Origin: Chitinophaga dinghuensis
GTDB taxonomy: Bacteria > Bacteroidota > Bacteroidia > Chitinophagales > Chitinophagaceae
Direction of reading: 5' to 3'
Assembly: GCF_003259435.1 (NCBI RefSeq)
Contig: NZ_QLMA01000004.1
Coordinates: 124,001 to 188,000 of the forward strand
Length of the DNA: 64,000 nucleotides
Shown: positions 43,594 to 53,008 of the stretch, piece after piece
Numbering within the stretch: the stretch's first letter is position 1
Layout: each line of letters opens with the position of its first letter
The notes under the pieces: model-generated
What the model was told of the DNA's origin: nothing
Seen by the model: only the letters and a program-made list of their open reading frames with translations
Databases searched by the model: none
Translations under genes and position numbers: made by a program

Positions 43594-46371
43594 TTAGTGT
43601 TTAGTTTTTGATGATGGAAAATGTCTGAATTTATAAATAGCACTGATCAGGAAATACCTTCCTAATGCATTGTTTTTTCTATCCTCGATATAGCCGTTAC
43701 CGTTAATGCGATTGATGCTGGTATTTCGGTTAAGCAGATCGCGGGCCTCTGCACGCAGAGAGAAAGATTTACCAATACCTTTGGTAATAGCTGCGTTCAG
43801 CAACAGAATAGTATTGTTATATCCTGCTGCCATTCCCAATGAGCTGAAGCCATCTGTACTGGCTTCTAATGTGGTATTTGCAGGTAAGGAGACAATGGAT
43901 TCAAGACCGTAAAGCAACAACCAGTTTTGTTCCGGTAATAACGGCGATCCCGTGAAACTCCGCTTATTCCAGGATGCGCTGCCTCGGGCGGACAGATTGA
44001 TATTATCTCCCAGGTAATAGTTCAACTGCATGTCGGGCGTAATAGTTACAGTGCGATTGGTATTTGCCAGACCGTTGGTATAAGTAGTGCGGGTACTGTA
44101 AGCGGTGCTAATCCCTGCGGAGAAAGAGGAGCCATTGTTGTTAATACTCATGCTCTTCCCGGCTGAGAGCGCAACATTAAAATTCCCACCGACATTCACT
44201 GGTATAATCCGTTGTTTCCCGCTGGATGAAACAATCGCAATACTGTCCGTAATATCTTTGTTGAAATAAGAGAAATCGCCATTCACAAAGAAACCCTGAC
44301 CATTTAACCGAAAGGAATTATACGAGAGATTTAGCCGCTGCATTTTTTTCTGTTGCAGCAATGGGTTTCCTTGGCGGATATAAAGCGGATCACTGTTATC
44401 TTCGAGCGGTTGCAGATCGGTTACTGATGGAGCGGTTGTTTCCATTCTGTAACGCAGACTCAACTTGGCATATTTGTCCGGTTTCCACTCAGCATAAGCC
44501 TCCGGTAGTAATGCATTGTAATTGGCATTTACATGGTAACCTTTGAAATCGGAATTCCCTTTGATATAATATTGCTGCCACCCTGTCCCCAACGTATATA
44601 AGAACCGTTTGTAATTTCCTGCCAGTAAGAGTTTGCTTGTGTATTGCCAGGAGTTGGCATCATACCGATCGCTTAACAACTGATCCGGCTCATTATAATG
44701 ATCTGGCATACCGCGATTGAATACTAACCGGTCGTATTTTCCCTGACTCAAGTAAAACTGTTGCCCTGCCTGAAGACTAAGTCCACGAGAGAGCGGTTCT
44801 GTATACAATACATTTGTATTCAGACTATACACGGTGGCTTTATCTTCCCGCTTTTGATCTATATTTTCCTGGTATTGACCGCCGGGAAGATTGTAGAAAT
44901 TACTGGTGGATGTATTATAAGTCTCGCCATTATTTCGATAGTATCCGGGTTTTGCTTCCAGTAAAATAGTGCGTCCTGGCTGTGCAAATCTGTGCCGTAG
45001 TAAAAAGTTGGTGTTGAACAATTGTTGCTGACTATTACCGTTACTGAATTGTGTACCCTCATTCAGCAAAGTTTTTCCATCGGCGGTGAACGATTGATAA
45101 CGACGATCCTGTTGATTGGTGTTGGCGCTGAAATTTATATTCGGCATAATTTTGAGAGACGTGTGTGCACTGAATTTGATATCTCCACTGAGGTCTACCC
45201 GATGATTGGTGAAATTGCTGCGGGTATTGCCCGTCTGATTGTAGTTATAGGCTGTATCTGGCAGGCGATATTGCCGGGCGTAATCGTAAGTATTGCTGGA
45301 GTGATTGTCGTTGAAGAAGTAGCTGCTCCTTAGTTTGAGATTATTCCAGTCATTGTTGAAATTGAGTCCACCAAATTTAGTATCTGTTAGTCCCACAGGA
45401 CGGGCAATCTCCGCGATAGCGCCTTGATTCCCTTCAATCCTGACGCCCTTCATACGCGATAACTCTGATAACGCAGCAGGCGGCAGATTTTTGAGCATTT
45501 CCTTGTCCTGCATAATTAACTTCAGCAGTTCAGAGGCATTGAAGCCAGATTTGTTGACATTGTTTGCCTTCAGCAATGCCGACAGCTGCATGTCTCCCAT
45601 AAAGCTATTGACATTGACACCGCCTTCATAACGGTTGTCTGTGCCAACGCCGGCACTGGCATTCCCAAAGGAGCCTCGTTTTCTGTTCTTTTTAGTAACG
45701 AGATTGATGGTCTTGGTTTGTTGTCCATCGGCTATACCAGTGAATTCCGCCGTTTCGCTTTGTTTATCGAGTACTTGTATTTTATCGATCATGTCGGCGG
45801 GCAGGTTACGGGTAGCGATGGTGGGATCGCTGCCGAAGAATTCCTTTCCATCTACCAGGATCTTTTGCACTTCTTTTCCTTGCGCCTTGATAGTGCCATC
45901 GCGATCTACGTTTACGCCGGGCAGTTTGCGCAGTAAGTCCTCTACAACCGCATTGTCTTTTGTTTTGAATTTATTGGCATTATACTCCAGCGTATCGCCT
46001 TTCATGCGGACTGCAGGAACATTATCTGTGATGTTAACTTCTTTCAGCATCATTCCCGGAACAAGGGCAATACTGTCTGGCCAGGAACCAGGAATGATCA
46101 CGGCTAAATGTTTATCCTGGTAACCAAGACTATGAATGTTCAATTCATATTTGCCGTTGGAAAGGCCGGTTAGCGCAACTTTCCCTTCCTGATTGCTGAT
46201 GCCTGTACGAATGATGGCGGTGTCTCCGGCGCGATGCAGTTGAATGGTGGCGCCATGTAAAGGGTGTTTATTACTGTCATCGTAGATAACAGTTTGCAAG
46301 GATTGTTGTGCAATTCCAATGGTCGGAATGAACAGGCATGGAAAGAAAATGGCTGATCTCCACTTTATCAT
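43594..46371 (-). CDS. Outer-membrane beta-barrel protein, TonB-dependent receptor-like
   Basis: 925 residues: signal peptide (about 1-21, GIAQQ), a carboxypeptidase-regulatory-like domain (about 24-105), a plug-like domain (about 115-220, VEDLLRKLPGVNVDRDG and VLVDGKEFFGSDPTIATRNLPADMIDKIQVLDKQ, here VDGKEFFG is characteristic), and a large barrel of the 'outer membrane beta-barrel family' type. It is not a SusC: there is no SusD and the signature VLKDA motif is absent. Partner of the GLPGLI-type gene downstream. The adjacent response regulator and kinase on the same strand suggest control by that pair. Substrate unknown. Confidence 0.9.
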   Translation of the reverse strand: MIKWRSAIFFPCLFIPTIGIAQQSLQTVIYDDSNKHPLHGATIQLHRAGDTAIIRTGISNQEGKVALTGLSNGKYELNIHSLGYQDKHLAVIIPGSWPDSIALVPGMMLKEVNITDNVPAVRMKGDTLEYNANKFKTKDNAVVEDLLRKLPGVNVDRDGTIKAQGKEVQKILVDGKEFFGSDPTIATRNLPADMIDKIQVLDKQSETAEFTGIADGQQTKTINLVTKKNRKRGSFGNASAGVGTDNRYEGGVNVNSFMGDMQLSALLKANNVNKSGFNASELLKLIMQDKEMLKNLPPAALSELSRMKGVRIEGNQGAIAEIARPVGLTDTKFGGLNFNNDWNNLKLRSSYFFNDNHSSNTYDYARQYRLPDTAYNYNQTGNTRSNFTNHRVDLSGDIKFSAHTSLKIMPNINFSANTNQQDRRYQSFTADGKTLLNEGTQFSNGNSQQQLFNTNFLLRHRFAQPGRTILLEAKPGYYRNNGETYNTSTSNFYNLPGGQYQENIDQKREDKATVYSLNTNVLYTEPLSRGLSLQAGQQFYLSQGKYDRLVFNRGMPDHYNEPDQLLSDRYDANSWQYTSKLLLAGNYKRFLYTLGTGWQQYYIKGNSDFKGYHVNANYNALLPEAYAEWKPDKYAKLSLRYRMETTAPSVTDLQPLEDNSDPLYIRQGNPLLQQKKMQRLNLSYNSFRLNGQGFFVNGDFSYFNKDITDSIAIVSSSGKQRIIPVNVGGNFNVALSAGKSMSINNNGSSFSAGISTAYSTRTTYTNGLANTNRTVTITPDMQLNYYLGDNINLSARGSASWNKRSFTGSPLLPEQNWLLLYGLESIVSLPANTTLEASTDGFSSLGMAAGYNNTILLLNAAITKGIGKSFSLRAEARDLLNRNTSINRINGNGYIEDRKNNALGRYFLISAIYKFRHFPSSKTKH

Positions 46372-46393
46372 AGCGATTTGCGTTTGTCTGTAG

Positions 46394-46401
46394 CAAAGCT
46401 A
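46394..46401 (-). promoter_or_regulatory. Possible -7 element upstream of the OMP gene
   Basis: On the minus strand TAGCTTTG fits TAnnTTTG, 23 bases before the OMP start codon. No TTTG is seen at -33, as for an activated promoter. It suggests the OMP pair has its own transcript separate from the upstream regulator operon. Confidence 0.35.
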
Positions 46402-46463
46402 TGGTGGCTTATTTCGGGAATGGGTTAATGAAACTGGATATAGTCTTAATGAATGTTAAAATT

Positions 46464-47156
46464 TCATATGATGAGTTTATAGCCTCTTGCCCGAACATTG
46501 ATGATCTGGATATTTTCGTCCAGTTGCAGGTATTTACGGAGTCTGGTGATGTATACATCGAGGTTACGGGAATTGAAGAAGCTGTCGTCTCCCCATAAAT
46601 CCAATAAGATATCTTTTCTGGCGGTGATATTGTTTTGGTTATCTGCCAGCATTTTAAGTATCTCGGCTTCCCTTTGAGAGAGGCGTTGGTCGCCGTTATT
46701 ATGTTGCAAAAGTTGCCGGTCAAAGTCGAATACATAATTCCCAATACGCAGGTGGTTGGCATGGAGCGGCTGTTCTTTGGGCCCCATCGTTCTTTTCAGC
46801 AAAGCGTGTATGCGCAGTATCAGTTCTTCCATACTGAATGGCTTCTTGATATAATCGTCTGCGCCGGCATGGAAACCTTTTATCACGTCCTGTATTTCTC
46901 CTTTGGCAGTGAGGAACAGTAGCGGGGTTTTACTATCGGTGGCCCTTATTTCCTGTACCAGCGTGATACCATCTTTTTTAGGCATCATGATATCTACCAC
47001 ACAAACATCCGGCTTGTAATTGCGGTATAACGCTAACCCCTGTACGCCGTTGTATGCTTTCATCACTTCAAATCCTTTCATTTCCAGGGTTTCGGCCACG
47101 ACCCCGGCTAATACTTCCTCATCTTCTATCAGCAATAATCGTATAGGTTGACTCAT
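46464..47156 (-). CDS. OmpR-family response regulator (second two-component pair)
   Basis: 230 residues. Receiver domain about 5-120 with acidic residues Glu11-Asp12, phospho-acceptor Asp55 (VCVVDIMMP), Thr in FLTAKG and Lys in YIKKPFSMEEL. Winged-helix DNA-binding domain about 135-228 (QRLSQREAEILKMLADNQNN, SRNLDVYITRLRKYL, VRARGYKL). Its ATG overlaps the stop of the kinase gene by the ATGA arrangement, so the two are translationally coupled. Likely target: the adjacent OMP-GLPGLI genes (inference). Confidence 0.95.
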   Translation of the reverse strand: MSQPIRLLLIEDEEVLAGVVAETLEMKGFEVMKAYNGVQGLALYRNYKPDVCVVDIMMPKKDGITLVQEIRATDSKTPLLFLTAKGEIQDVIKGFHAGADDYIKKPFSMEELILRIHALLKRTMGPKEQPLHANHLRIGNYVFDFDRQLLQHNNGDQRLSQREAEILKMLADNQNNITARKDILLDLWGDDSFFNSRNLDVYITRLRKYLQLDENIQIINVRARGYKLII

Positions 47157-48586
47157 GATTTTTTCAATTGAATAGTAAATGTCGTGCCTTTTCCGGGAGT
47201 ACTTTCCGCTTGGATGGAGCCATTTAGCCTTTCTACCAGCTTTCTTACCTGACTGAGGCCTAGTCCATGCCCTTTCACTTCGTGGATATTGCCTTGCGGT
47301 ACGCGATAGAATTTATCGAAGATATAAGGCAAATGGTGTTTATCTATTCCGATGCCTTTATCAATTATATAAAAAGTATACTGTTGCTGATCTTCTCTAA
47401 CCTGTAACAGTACTGGTTTTTCGGCGGTCGTCGTGTATTTGATGGCGTTATCCAGCAGATTGGAAAAAATCGTTTTTAGCGTGTCTGGGTATGACTCCAG
47501 GCGATCGTTTTGAATTTGTATGTCTAACGTGATTTGTACGCCAGGCAGACCTGTGAACCGGGTGATGAAGGACTGGAGAAATGTGGGTAAGACTATTTCT
47601 TCTTTTGTTTCAGCGAATTCCTCCTGGCCATGTTCCAGTTTGGTCATCGACATGATATTCTCTATGAGTCCTTGTAGTTTATGAATTTCATCTTGTCCCA
47701 GGCGTAAGTATCTTTCTGTTTTTTCCGCATCGTTCATACCTCCGAAAGAGAGCAATGCCTCATTGGTGGCTCTGAGAATGGCTACGGGCGTTTTCAGTTC
47801 ATGGGTGATATTACTGATGAAATCATTTTTCATCTCTTCCAGGCGTTTTTGTCGGATGATGATGCGCCAGAGAATCCAGATGCAGCCGATGATCAGCAAA
47901 ACCAGGAAAAAGGAGAGGAGGATAGGCCAGAGGATCTTTACCAGGAGGAGGTTACTGACGTTTTCAAATTGTGCCGTGAGAAGAATGGTTCTACCCTGTC
48001 TGACAACCGGAATCGCCACATAGCCTGCCGGATATTCCATTACAAGGTCGCCCAGAGAGCCGGATATGCGGAAGGGCAGGGTAATTTGCCTGCTTTCCAG
48101 TTCTTTTTTATAATTTTTGGCTAGTCTGGCAGTATCTATCTCTATAAGGTCGGACATGGCCAGTACATTGGCCAGGAGCCGGGTATAATCAACATTGCTG
48201 CCTTCTGTCTTAATTTCTTTTTCTAGTACGGCATTGCTGTCTTTGTCTATTCCTTTGTTGGAAAAAGAGGAGATAACGCGGATACCTGACTGATGGCCGG
48301 TGGCTTTCAGCAGGGAGTCGACCATGCCTTTGTCCTCATTTTTGAATCGTATGCTGCTGCTTAGTTTTATCCTACCGCTGCTGTCTTTTTTCCCGCCGGG
48401 ATTGATTTGCTTCACAGATTCTACCAATGTGAGGTCATGGGCTTTTTGCAGGGCGTCTGTGGCCACCTGTGCAAAGCTTTTCTCCTGGCTGACATAGGAG
48501 GTGCGGAGCCAGTACAATTGGAATGTCAGTACGCACAGTGCCGTGGGTACTACAATCCACCAAATACGCCTGATTAGTTTATCCAT
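47153..48586 (-). CDS. Sensor histidine kinase (second two-component pair)
   Basis: 477 residues. One membrane helix near the N-terminus (about 8-27), a periplasmic domain of about 180 residues, a second helix (about 213-241), then HisKA with SNITHELKTP (His262) and HATPase_c with the N box LLDNAIKYT, IDKGIGIDKHHL and GHGLGLSQV. There is no evident HAMP domain. It is the first gene of the kinase-regulator operon. The layout resembles the RprX-type kinases of Bacteroides, but the signal is unknown. Confidence 0.94.
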   Translation of the reverse strand: MDKLIRRIWWIVVPTALCVLTFQLYWLRTSYVSQEKSFAQVATDALQKAHDLTLVESVKQINPGGKKDSSGRIKLSSSIRFKNEDKGMVDSLLKATGHQSGIRVISSFSNKGIDKDSNAVLEKEIKTEGSNVDYTRLLANVLAMSDLIEIDTARLAKNYKKELESRQITLPFRISGSLGDLVMEYPAGYVAIPVVRQGRTILLTAQFENVSNLLLVKILWPILLSFFLVLLIIGCIWILWRIIIRQKRLEEMKNDFISNITHELKTPVAILRATNEALLSFGGMNDAEKTERYLRLGQDEIHKLQGLIENIMSMTKLEHGQEEFAETKEEIVLPTFLQSFITRFTGLPGVQITLDIQIQNDRLESYPDTLKTIFSNLLDNAIKYTTTAEKPVLLQVREDQQQYTFYIIDKGIGIDKHHLPYIFDKFYRVPQGNIHEVKGHGLGLSQVRKLVERLNGSIQAESTPGKGTTFTIQLKKS

Positions 48587-48785
48587 GTAACAAATGTAAC
48601 AGATTCATCAGAGGGTCCAAAGCAATATTAACATTCATTAACACTTTTGCAGGATCGGTTAACAGTTCGCGGGGAAGTAGACAAGTTAATGTTCCTTTTG
48701 CATCTCCCTTTGCAAGCTTAACCTAATGATCACCTCTGCCTTCCCTGAATTTTCACTACCTTGAGCTATATTCAACGAACATACC

Positions 48786-49808
48786 ATGCTTTCTACTATT
48801 TACGAATATATCCCTGTATCGAAAAAAATACCGTTACAAACCGCCATTCAGCAAACGATCACTGAACCTGTGACTGCCGTGAAACTATTGACCGGCGGAC
48901 TTTCCGATGCCACTGTATTTCTGATTACAACAGAGAGCCGAGATTATCTGCTAAAGCTAATTCCTGATCATGTCGACAAAAAAGGCCTGACAGAAAAATA
49001 TCAACTCGCAGTAGGGGCGGGAGTGGCTCCCGGCTCTTACTACATGGATGATGCAATGGGGCTTTATATCACGGATTTTGTACGCAATCAACCGACACAT
49101 ACCGTCTTTTCCCCAACACAAACGGTCACGGAACTTAGTAGCCGTATCCGTGCTTTGCACCAGGCAGGACTCCCTGCCGACGCCAGGAAAACGGATGTAA
49201 CCAAGATATTTGATCAAACTTTTTCATGGTATGCAGACAACGGTTTTCTGACCGGAACTGTCAAAGAAAATACCTTACTCCAATACGAACATATCAAAGC
49301 GGTTTACCCCTGGAATGATAGTGCTGCCGTATTCTGTCACAATGATCTCAACCCGCGTAACGTACTTTGTGATGGACAACGACTTTGGATGGTAGACTGG
49401 GATACTTCCGGAGTAAGCGACAGGTTCGTTGATCTCAGCATCGCTGCTATTTTCTTTGCTCCAATTGGGGAGCTGGAAGCATCCTTCCTTCATGCTTATT
49501 TCGAAGGCGATCCGTCTGCGGAACAACTGGCAAGGTTTAAAGTCCTGAAACAGTTATGCCGACTCGTATATGCATCCAAATTCCTGCAATTAGCCATGCA
49601 ACAACAACCTGCAGATACGGAGTATAATCTGGACCCGAATGAAACTGACCTGCCAACAGTAGGGCAGCAGTTAAGAAGCGGCAGTTTGTCGATGGATACG
49701 CCTCAGGGACTATGGCTGTACGGAAAGGCTATGCTGAATGAAGCGCTGACCCGCATCAATGAAGATAGCTTCCAGGAATACCTGGATTGTTTGAAACAAC
49801 AGCATTAA
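48786..49808 (+). CDS. Aminoglycoside/choline-kinase-type phosphotransferase
   Basis: 340 residues with the protein-kinase-like small-molecule phosphotransferase fold. The ATP-binding N-lobe includes LTGGLSDATVFLI and YLLKLIPD (about 37-62). The catalytic loop is CHNDLNPRNVL (His185, Asp187, Asn192) and the metal-binding motif MVDWDTSG (Asp204). Family members phosphorylate choline, homoserine, thiamine, sugars or aminoglycosides; nothing here identifies the substrate. It stands alone, divergent from the kinase gene at 48586. Resistance should not be assumed. Confidence 0.85.
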   Translation: MLSTIYEYIPVSKKIPLQTAIQQTITEPVTAVKLLTGGLSDATVFLITTESRDYLLKLIPDHVDKKGLTEKYQLAVGAGVAPGSYYMDDAMGLYITDFVRNQPTHTVFSPTQTVTELSSRIRALHQAGLPADARKTDVTKIFDQTFSWYADNGFLTGTVKENTLLQYEHIKAVYPWNDSAAVFCHNDLNPRNVLCDGQRLWMVDWDTSGVSDRFVDLSIAAIFFAPIGELEASFLHAYFEGDPSAEQLARFKVLKQLCRLVYASKFLQLAMQQQPADTEYNLDPNETDLPTVGQQLRSGSLSMDTPQGLWLYGKAMLNEALTRINEDSFQEYLDCLKQQH

Positions 49809-49981
49809 TTTACATAAACAACGGCTGCCGCTAGCCTTAGACCAGCGCTTAAAGTATTGGCAATTATTTCCTGTATTGCAACTTTTAGCGCGGGTACAGG
49901 TTGGGGCAGCAGTTTTGTGCAGCTAGTTACACGAGTGGAACCAGACATTGTTATGGTAGGTATGCCTAACTGATATATTGA

Positions 49982-50013
49982 TTTGCAAATGAGATGATAT
50001 GCCCCTATATTTG
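49982..50013 (+). promoter_or_regulatory. Bacteroidota consensus promoter of the GT39 gene
   Basis: TTTG at 49982-49985, a 20-base spacer and TATATTTG at 50006-50013, an exact match to the TTTG / TAnnTTTG consensus. It lies about 30 bases upstream of the start codon. Confidence 0.7.
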
Positions 50014-50042
50014 TTTAATACATCCATTTACATAAGGGCAAT

Positions 50043-51707
50043 ATGCGTACAACCAAATTATCGAATATCCTATTGTTGGTAGTGATTGCAGCGCTTTTTT
50101 TCATTCCTTTTCTGGGTCGGGTTCATTTGTTTGATTGGGATGAGATCAACTTTGCAGAATGTTCCAGGGAAATGCTGAAACTGGACGATTATACCAGAAT
50201 TTACGTCAATTTCAAACCCTTTTGGGAAAAACCACCAATGTTCTTCTGGATGCAGAGCGTGTCCATGAAAATATTTGGTATCAATGAATTTGCAGCGCGC
50301 CTTCCCAATGCGATCTGCGGTATCGTTACCCTGGTAGTCCTCTTCCTTTGTGGGTCAAAACTGTATGACAAAAAGTTCGGAATCTTGTGGGCGCTGGCTT
50401 TCGGTGGCTCCTTGTTCCCTAATATGTATTTCAAATCCGGCATCATCGATCCCTGGTTTAATCTGTTCATCTTTCTGTCTTTGTACTTTTTTATCCTATA
50501 CCACTGGAAGCGAAATGGACTTCAAACAGAAGGACTACCTAAAAAACCGGTGTACTATGCTGTTTGGTCCGGGGTCTTCATGGGGCTCGCCATTCTCACT
50601 AAAGGACAGGTGGCCTTAATGGTATTCCTACTAGTATTAGGTAGCTACTTTGTCTATAACAAGTTCAGGATCTTTTTTGGCTGGGGACATGCCCTGTTGT
50701 TTTTAGTAGTCACCGCACTGGTGACGCTATCCTGGTACGGATACGAAACCGCAAAGAACGGCCCCTGGTTTATTACAGAGTTCCTGAAATACCAGTACCG
50801 TCTGTTTACCACTCACGATGCAGGCCAGGCGGGATTCTTCGGGTATCATTTCATCGTATTACTCATCGGATGTTTTCCGGCTTCTCTGTTCGCGATCCCC
50901 GCTTTCTTTAAAGGACGCTATACCAGTAAAGCTGATAAAGACTTTAAAATCTGGATGCTGCTGTTATTCTGGGTGGTCACTATCTTATTCACTATTGTAC
51001 AGTCACGCATTATTCACTATTCCTCCATGGCCTGGTTCCCTATTACTTTCCTCGCCGCCTATTCCTTCTATAAATGGGACAGAAAGGAAATGGAGTACAA
51101 GAAATATGTAGGCGTATTGACGACAGTACTCGGTGGAATTATTGCCTTGGTAATACTGGCTGTGGCAGTGATAGCCCTTAATATTAAACAATTGATTCCT
51201 TATGTACACGATACTTTCGCCCAGGCTAATATGGCTGCTGATGTTAAGTGGAACGGATGGGAAGGAATAGTAGGCATCTTGCTGGTAGTCACTATTGTTG
51301 TAGGATTATGGCAGTTAAAAAAACAAGCCTACCTGAAGGCAGCTACTACTTATTTTGTTGGTACTGGCCTCGTAATTTTCCTGGCAGCGGCCATTATCGT
51401 TCCCAAAGTGGAAAAATACTCACAAGCAGCCGCCATCGAGTTTTTTGAGCAAAGACAAGGAGAAGATTGCTATGTTACCACATTAGGCTACTGGAGTTAT
51501 GGCCCATTCTTCTATACGCACAAAGAAAAACCAGAGAATCAGCAATCTTATGATGAAGAATGGCTGCTGACAGGCAATATTGATAAACCCGTTTACTTTG
51601 TAACCAAAGTGGATAGGGTAGACAACTATAAAAAATACAACTTATTAAAAGAACTGTATCGTAAAAATGGATTTGTGTTCCTGAAACGAGAACTGTTATC
51701 CAAGTAA
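50043..51707 (+). CDS. Glycosyltransferase family 39 / ArnT-like integral membrane glycosyltransferase
   Basis: 554 residues with about a dozen membrane helices. The first helix (about 9-25) is followed by the periplasmic-loop motif FDWDEINFAECSREML (Asp33-Glu34), the acidic pair typical of GT39/GT-C enzymes such as ArnT and protein O-mannosyltransferases. Then come KPPMFFWMQ and FAARLPNAICG, the usual ArnT-like segments. The last 100 residues form a soluble C-terminal domain. Such enzymes use polyprenyl-phosphate sugars to modify lipid A, proteins or glycans in the periplasm. Donor and acceptor cannot be told. Single gene with its own promoter and terminator. Confidence 0.9.
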   Translation: MRTTKLSNILLLVVIAALFFIPFLGRVHLFDWDEINFAECSREMLKLDDYTRIYVNFKPFWEKPPMFFWMQSVSMKIFGINEFAARLPNAICGIVTLVVLFLCGSKLYDKKFGILWALAFGGSLFPNMYFKSGIIDPWFNLFIFLSLYFFILYHWKRNGLQTEGLPKKPVYYAVWSGVFMGLAILTKGQVALMVFLLVLGSYFVYNKFRIFFGWGHALLFLVVTALVTLSWYGYETAKNGPWFITEFLKYQYRLFTTHDAGQAGFFGYHFIVLLIGCFPASLFAIPAFFKGRYTSKADKDFKIWMLLLFWVVTILFTIVQSRIIHYSSMAWFPITFLAAYSFYKWDRKEMEYKKYVGVLTTVLGGIIALVILAVAVIALNIKQLIPYVHDTFAQANMAADVKWNGWEGIVGILLVVTIVVGLWQLKKQAYLKAATTYFVGTGLVIFLAAAIIVPKVEKYSQAAAIEFFEQRQGEDCYVTTLGYWSYGPFFYTHKEKPENQQSYDEEWLLTGNIDKPVYFVTKVDRVDNYKKYNLLKELYRKNGFVFLKRELLSK

Positions 51708-51734
51708 ATACAGTACTGCTGAAAAGTAAAGTAT

Positions 51735-51766
51735 AAAAGGCGTTGGAGTAGATTCCAACGCCTTTT
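51735..51766. terminator. Bidirectional intrinsic terminator
   Basis: AAAAGGCGTTGGA (51735-51747) pairs perfectly with TCCAACGCCTTTT (51754-51766), a 13-bp stem with a 6-base loop and T/A tracts on both sides. It serves the GT39 gene (+) and the convergent oxygenase gene (-). Confidence 0.92.
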
Positions 51767-51794
51767 ATATTTTCTATTTCCAATGAATATACTG

Positions 51795-52691
51795 TTACTT
51801 TTTTCTGGAGAAGAACCGTAATACTTTACTCACGATTTTATCGTTGGAGCCAAGCATCCCTTTGATCTCCGTGTAAACCGCCACCATAGTATTGTCCAGC
51901 TTTACCATGAATTTCTTCCGACCTTCTCCTGGGCGTACCATATAATGCGTAGCTCTGCGGAAAGGCTGACTTTCCTCTGTGTAATAATACAATGCGATGG
52001 ATCTTCTGTGCTTGTCCTCAGGACAGGTAGTGGGTTCCGGATGTCCATGGTAGGAGTCCGCATCTGTATTGAAAATAACACAGCGATTAAAGATCGGCAA
52101 TACTTTCTTTTCGCATGCCTGCATTTTGGTATCCCAGAGCTCCAACTTACCACCCCATTCTTCTTCCCAGCCATGGTTGAGATAGACGAGTACGTTTACT
52201 CGCCTTTGCCAATGCCGATGGTGAGGATGTACGGTGAAATCTGCATGAATATTCAGATAGCCTCCGCGCTTGGACTGATGAATACCGCCTCCTTCCAGAA
52301 GATCGTCTTTCATGAGGCCCTTGATACCTGTTAATGTGCTGAGAAACTCGAGGAATTCTGGTGAATTCAGTTCATTAATGGTGCGCTTTATGGTAGTAGG
52401 TAGCCGATCAACGTTGTTTAATCCTGCCTTGTTTTCATTGTAATGAACATAATTGATCCAGCCATCGCCTTCATTCAATTGATCGAATTCCCGGGTGCAC
52501 TCATGCAAAACAGCAGGATTCAGGAAGTTCTCTAATACAATATGCGGATATGGACTGGCTCCCTGGTAATCGCCGCTAAGCGTGGAGAGCTGAGCATTCC
52601 AATGATCATAGTCGAATAACTGATTGTTTTCAACTGTTTCCGTGATAGCTTGCTCTTTTTCAGTGAAAGAGCTTTGGTTTCCAAAAGACAT
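51795..52691 (-). CDS. 2-oxoglutarate/Fe(II)-dependent oxygenase
   Basis: 298 residues. The double-stranded beta-helix core shows the iron ligands His149 and Asp151 (LNIHADF) and His215 (DSYHGH), with Arg230 (RRSIALYYY) as the likely 2-oxoglutarate anchor. The WGGKLELWD stretch is usual for prolyl-4-hydroxylase-like 2OG-FeII_Oxy proteins. An N-terminal region of about 120 residues has no clear domain. Members hydroxylate proteins, amino acids or small molecules; the substrate is unknown. It is a single gene, divergent from the helicase gene. Confidence 0.88.
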   Translation of the reverse strand: MSFGNQSSFTEKEQAITETVENNQLFDYDHWNAQLSTLSGDYQGASPYPHIVLENFLNPAVLHECTREFDQLNEGDGWINYVHYNENKAGLNNVDRLPTTIKRTINELNSPEFLEFLSTLTGIKGLMKDDLLEGGGIHQSKRGGYLNIHADFTVHPHHRHWQRRVNVLVYLNHGWEEEWGGKLELWDTKMQACEKKVLPIFNRCVIFNTDADSYHGHPEPTTCPEDKHRRSIALYYYTEESQPFRRATHYMVRPGEGRKKFMVKLDNTMVAVYTEIKGMLGSNDKIVSKVLRFFSRKK

Positions 52692-53008
52692 ATGATAAAG
52701 TATAAGTATTTATCAGTTCGAACACTCTTGGCCTCAGAATTTGCCTGAACTTGAAGTCACTTATCCCCGATGATTTTCTAAGGAGTTTTGAGGTAAGAAT
52801 AAATATACCAATTTTTATGGTCTCATTTATAGGTTATTATCCGCTTAACAGGTGCTTAACCTTTTTATCATATTCGAGGCCTTAATAAGGATCACATACG
52901 ATATGTAATATGTTGAATATTTATAATTCGTATTTCTTGATGAACCCCGGCCAACTTTGTATATTTGACGCTGATCTGTATTCTATCAACCCTCATCGCT
53001 GAAGAACT
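52692..53008. other. 317-base divergent intergenic region
   Basis: It lies between the divergent oxygenase and helicase genes and is AT-rich. I find one promoter candidate (52936-52967) for the helicase gene and nothing else supportable. Confidence 0.45.
52936..52967 (+). promoter_or_regulatory. Candidate promoter of the SF1 helicase gene
   Basis: CTTG at 52936-52939 (one mismatch to TTTG), a 20-base spacer and TATATTTG at 52960-52967, an exact -7 match, some 40 bases before the ATG. Confidence 0.55.

Noticed and set aside
48786..49808. Aminoglycoside resistance gene
   Set aside because: The fold is right, but the family includes choline, homoserine and sugar kinases, and no resistance context is present.
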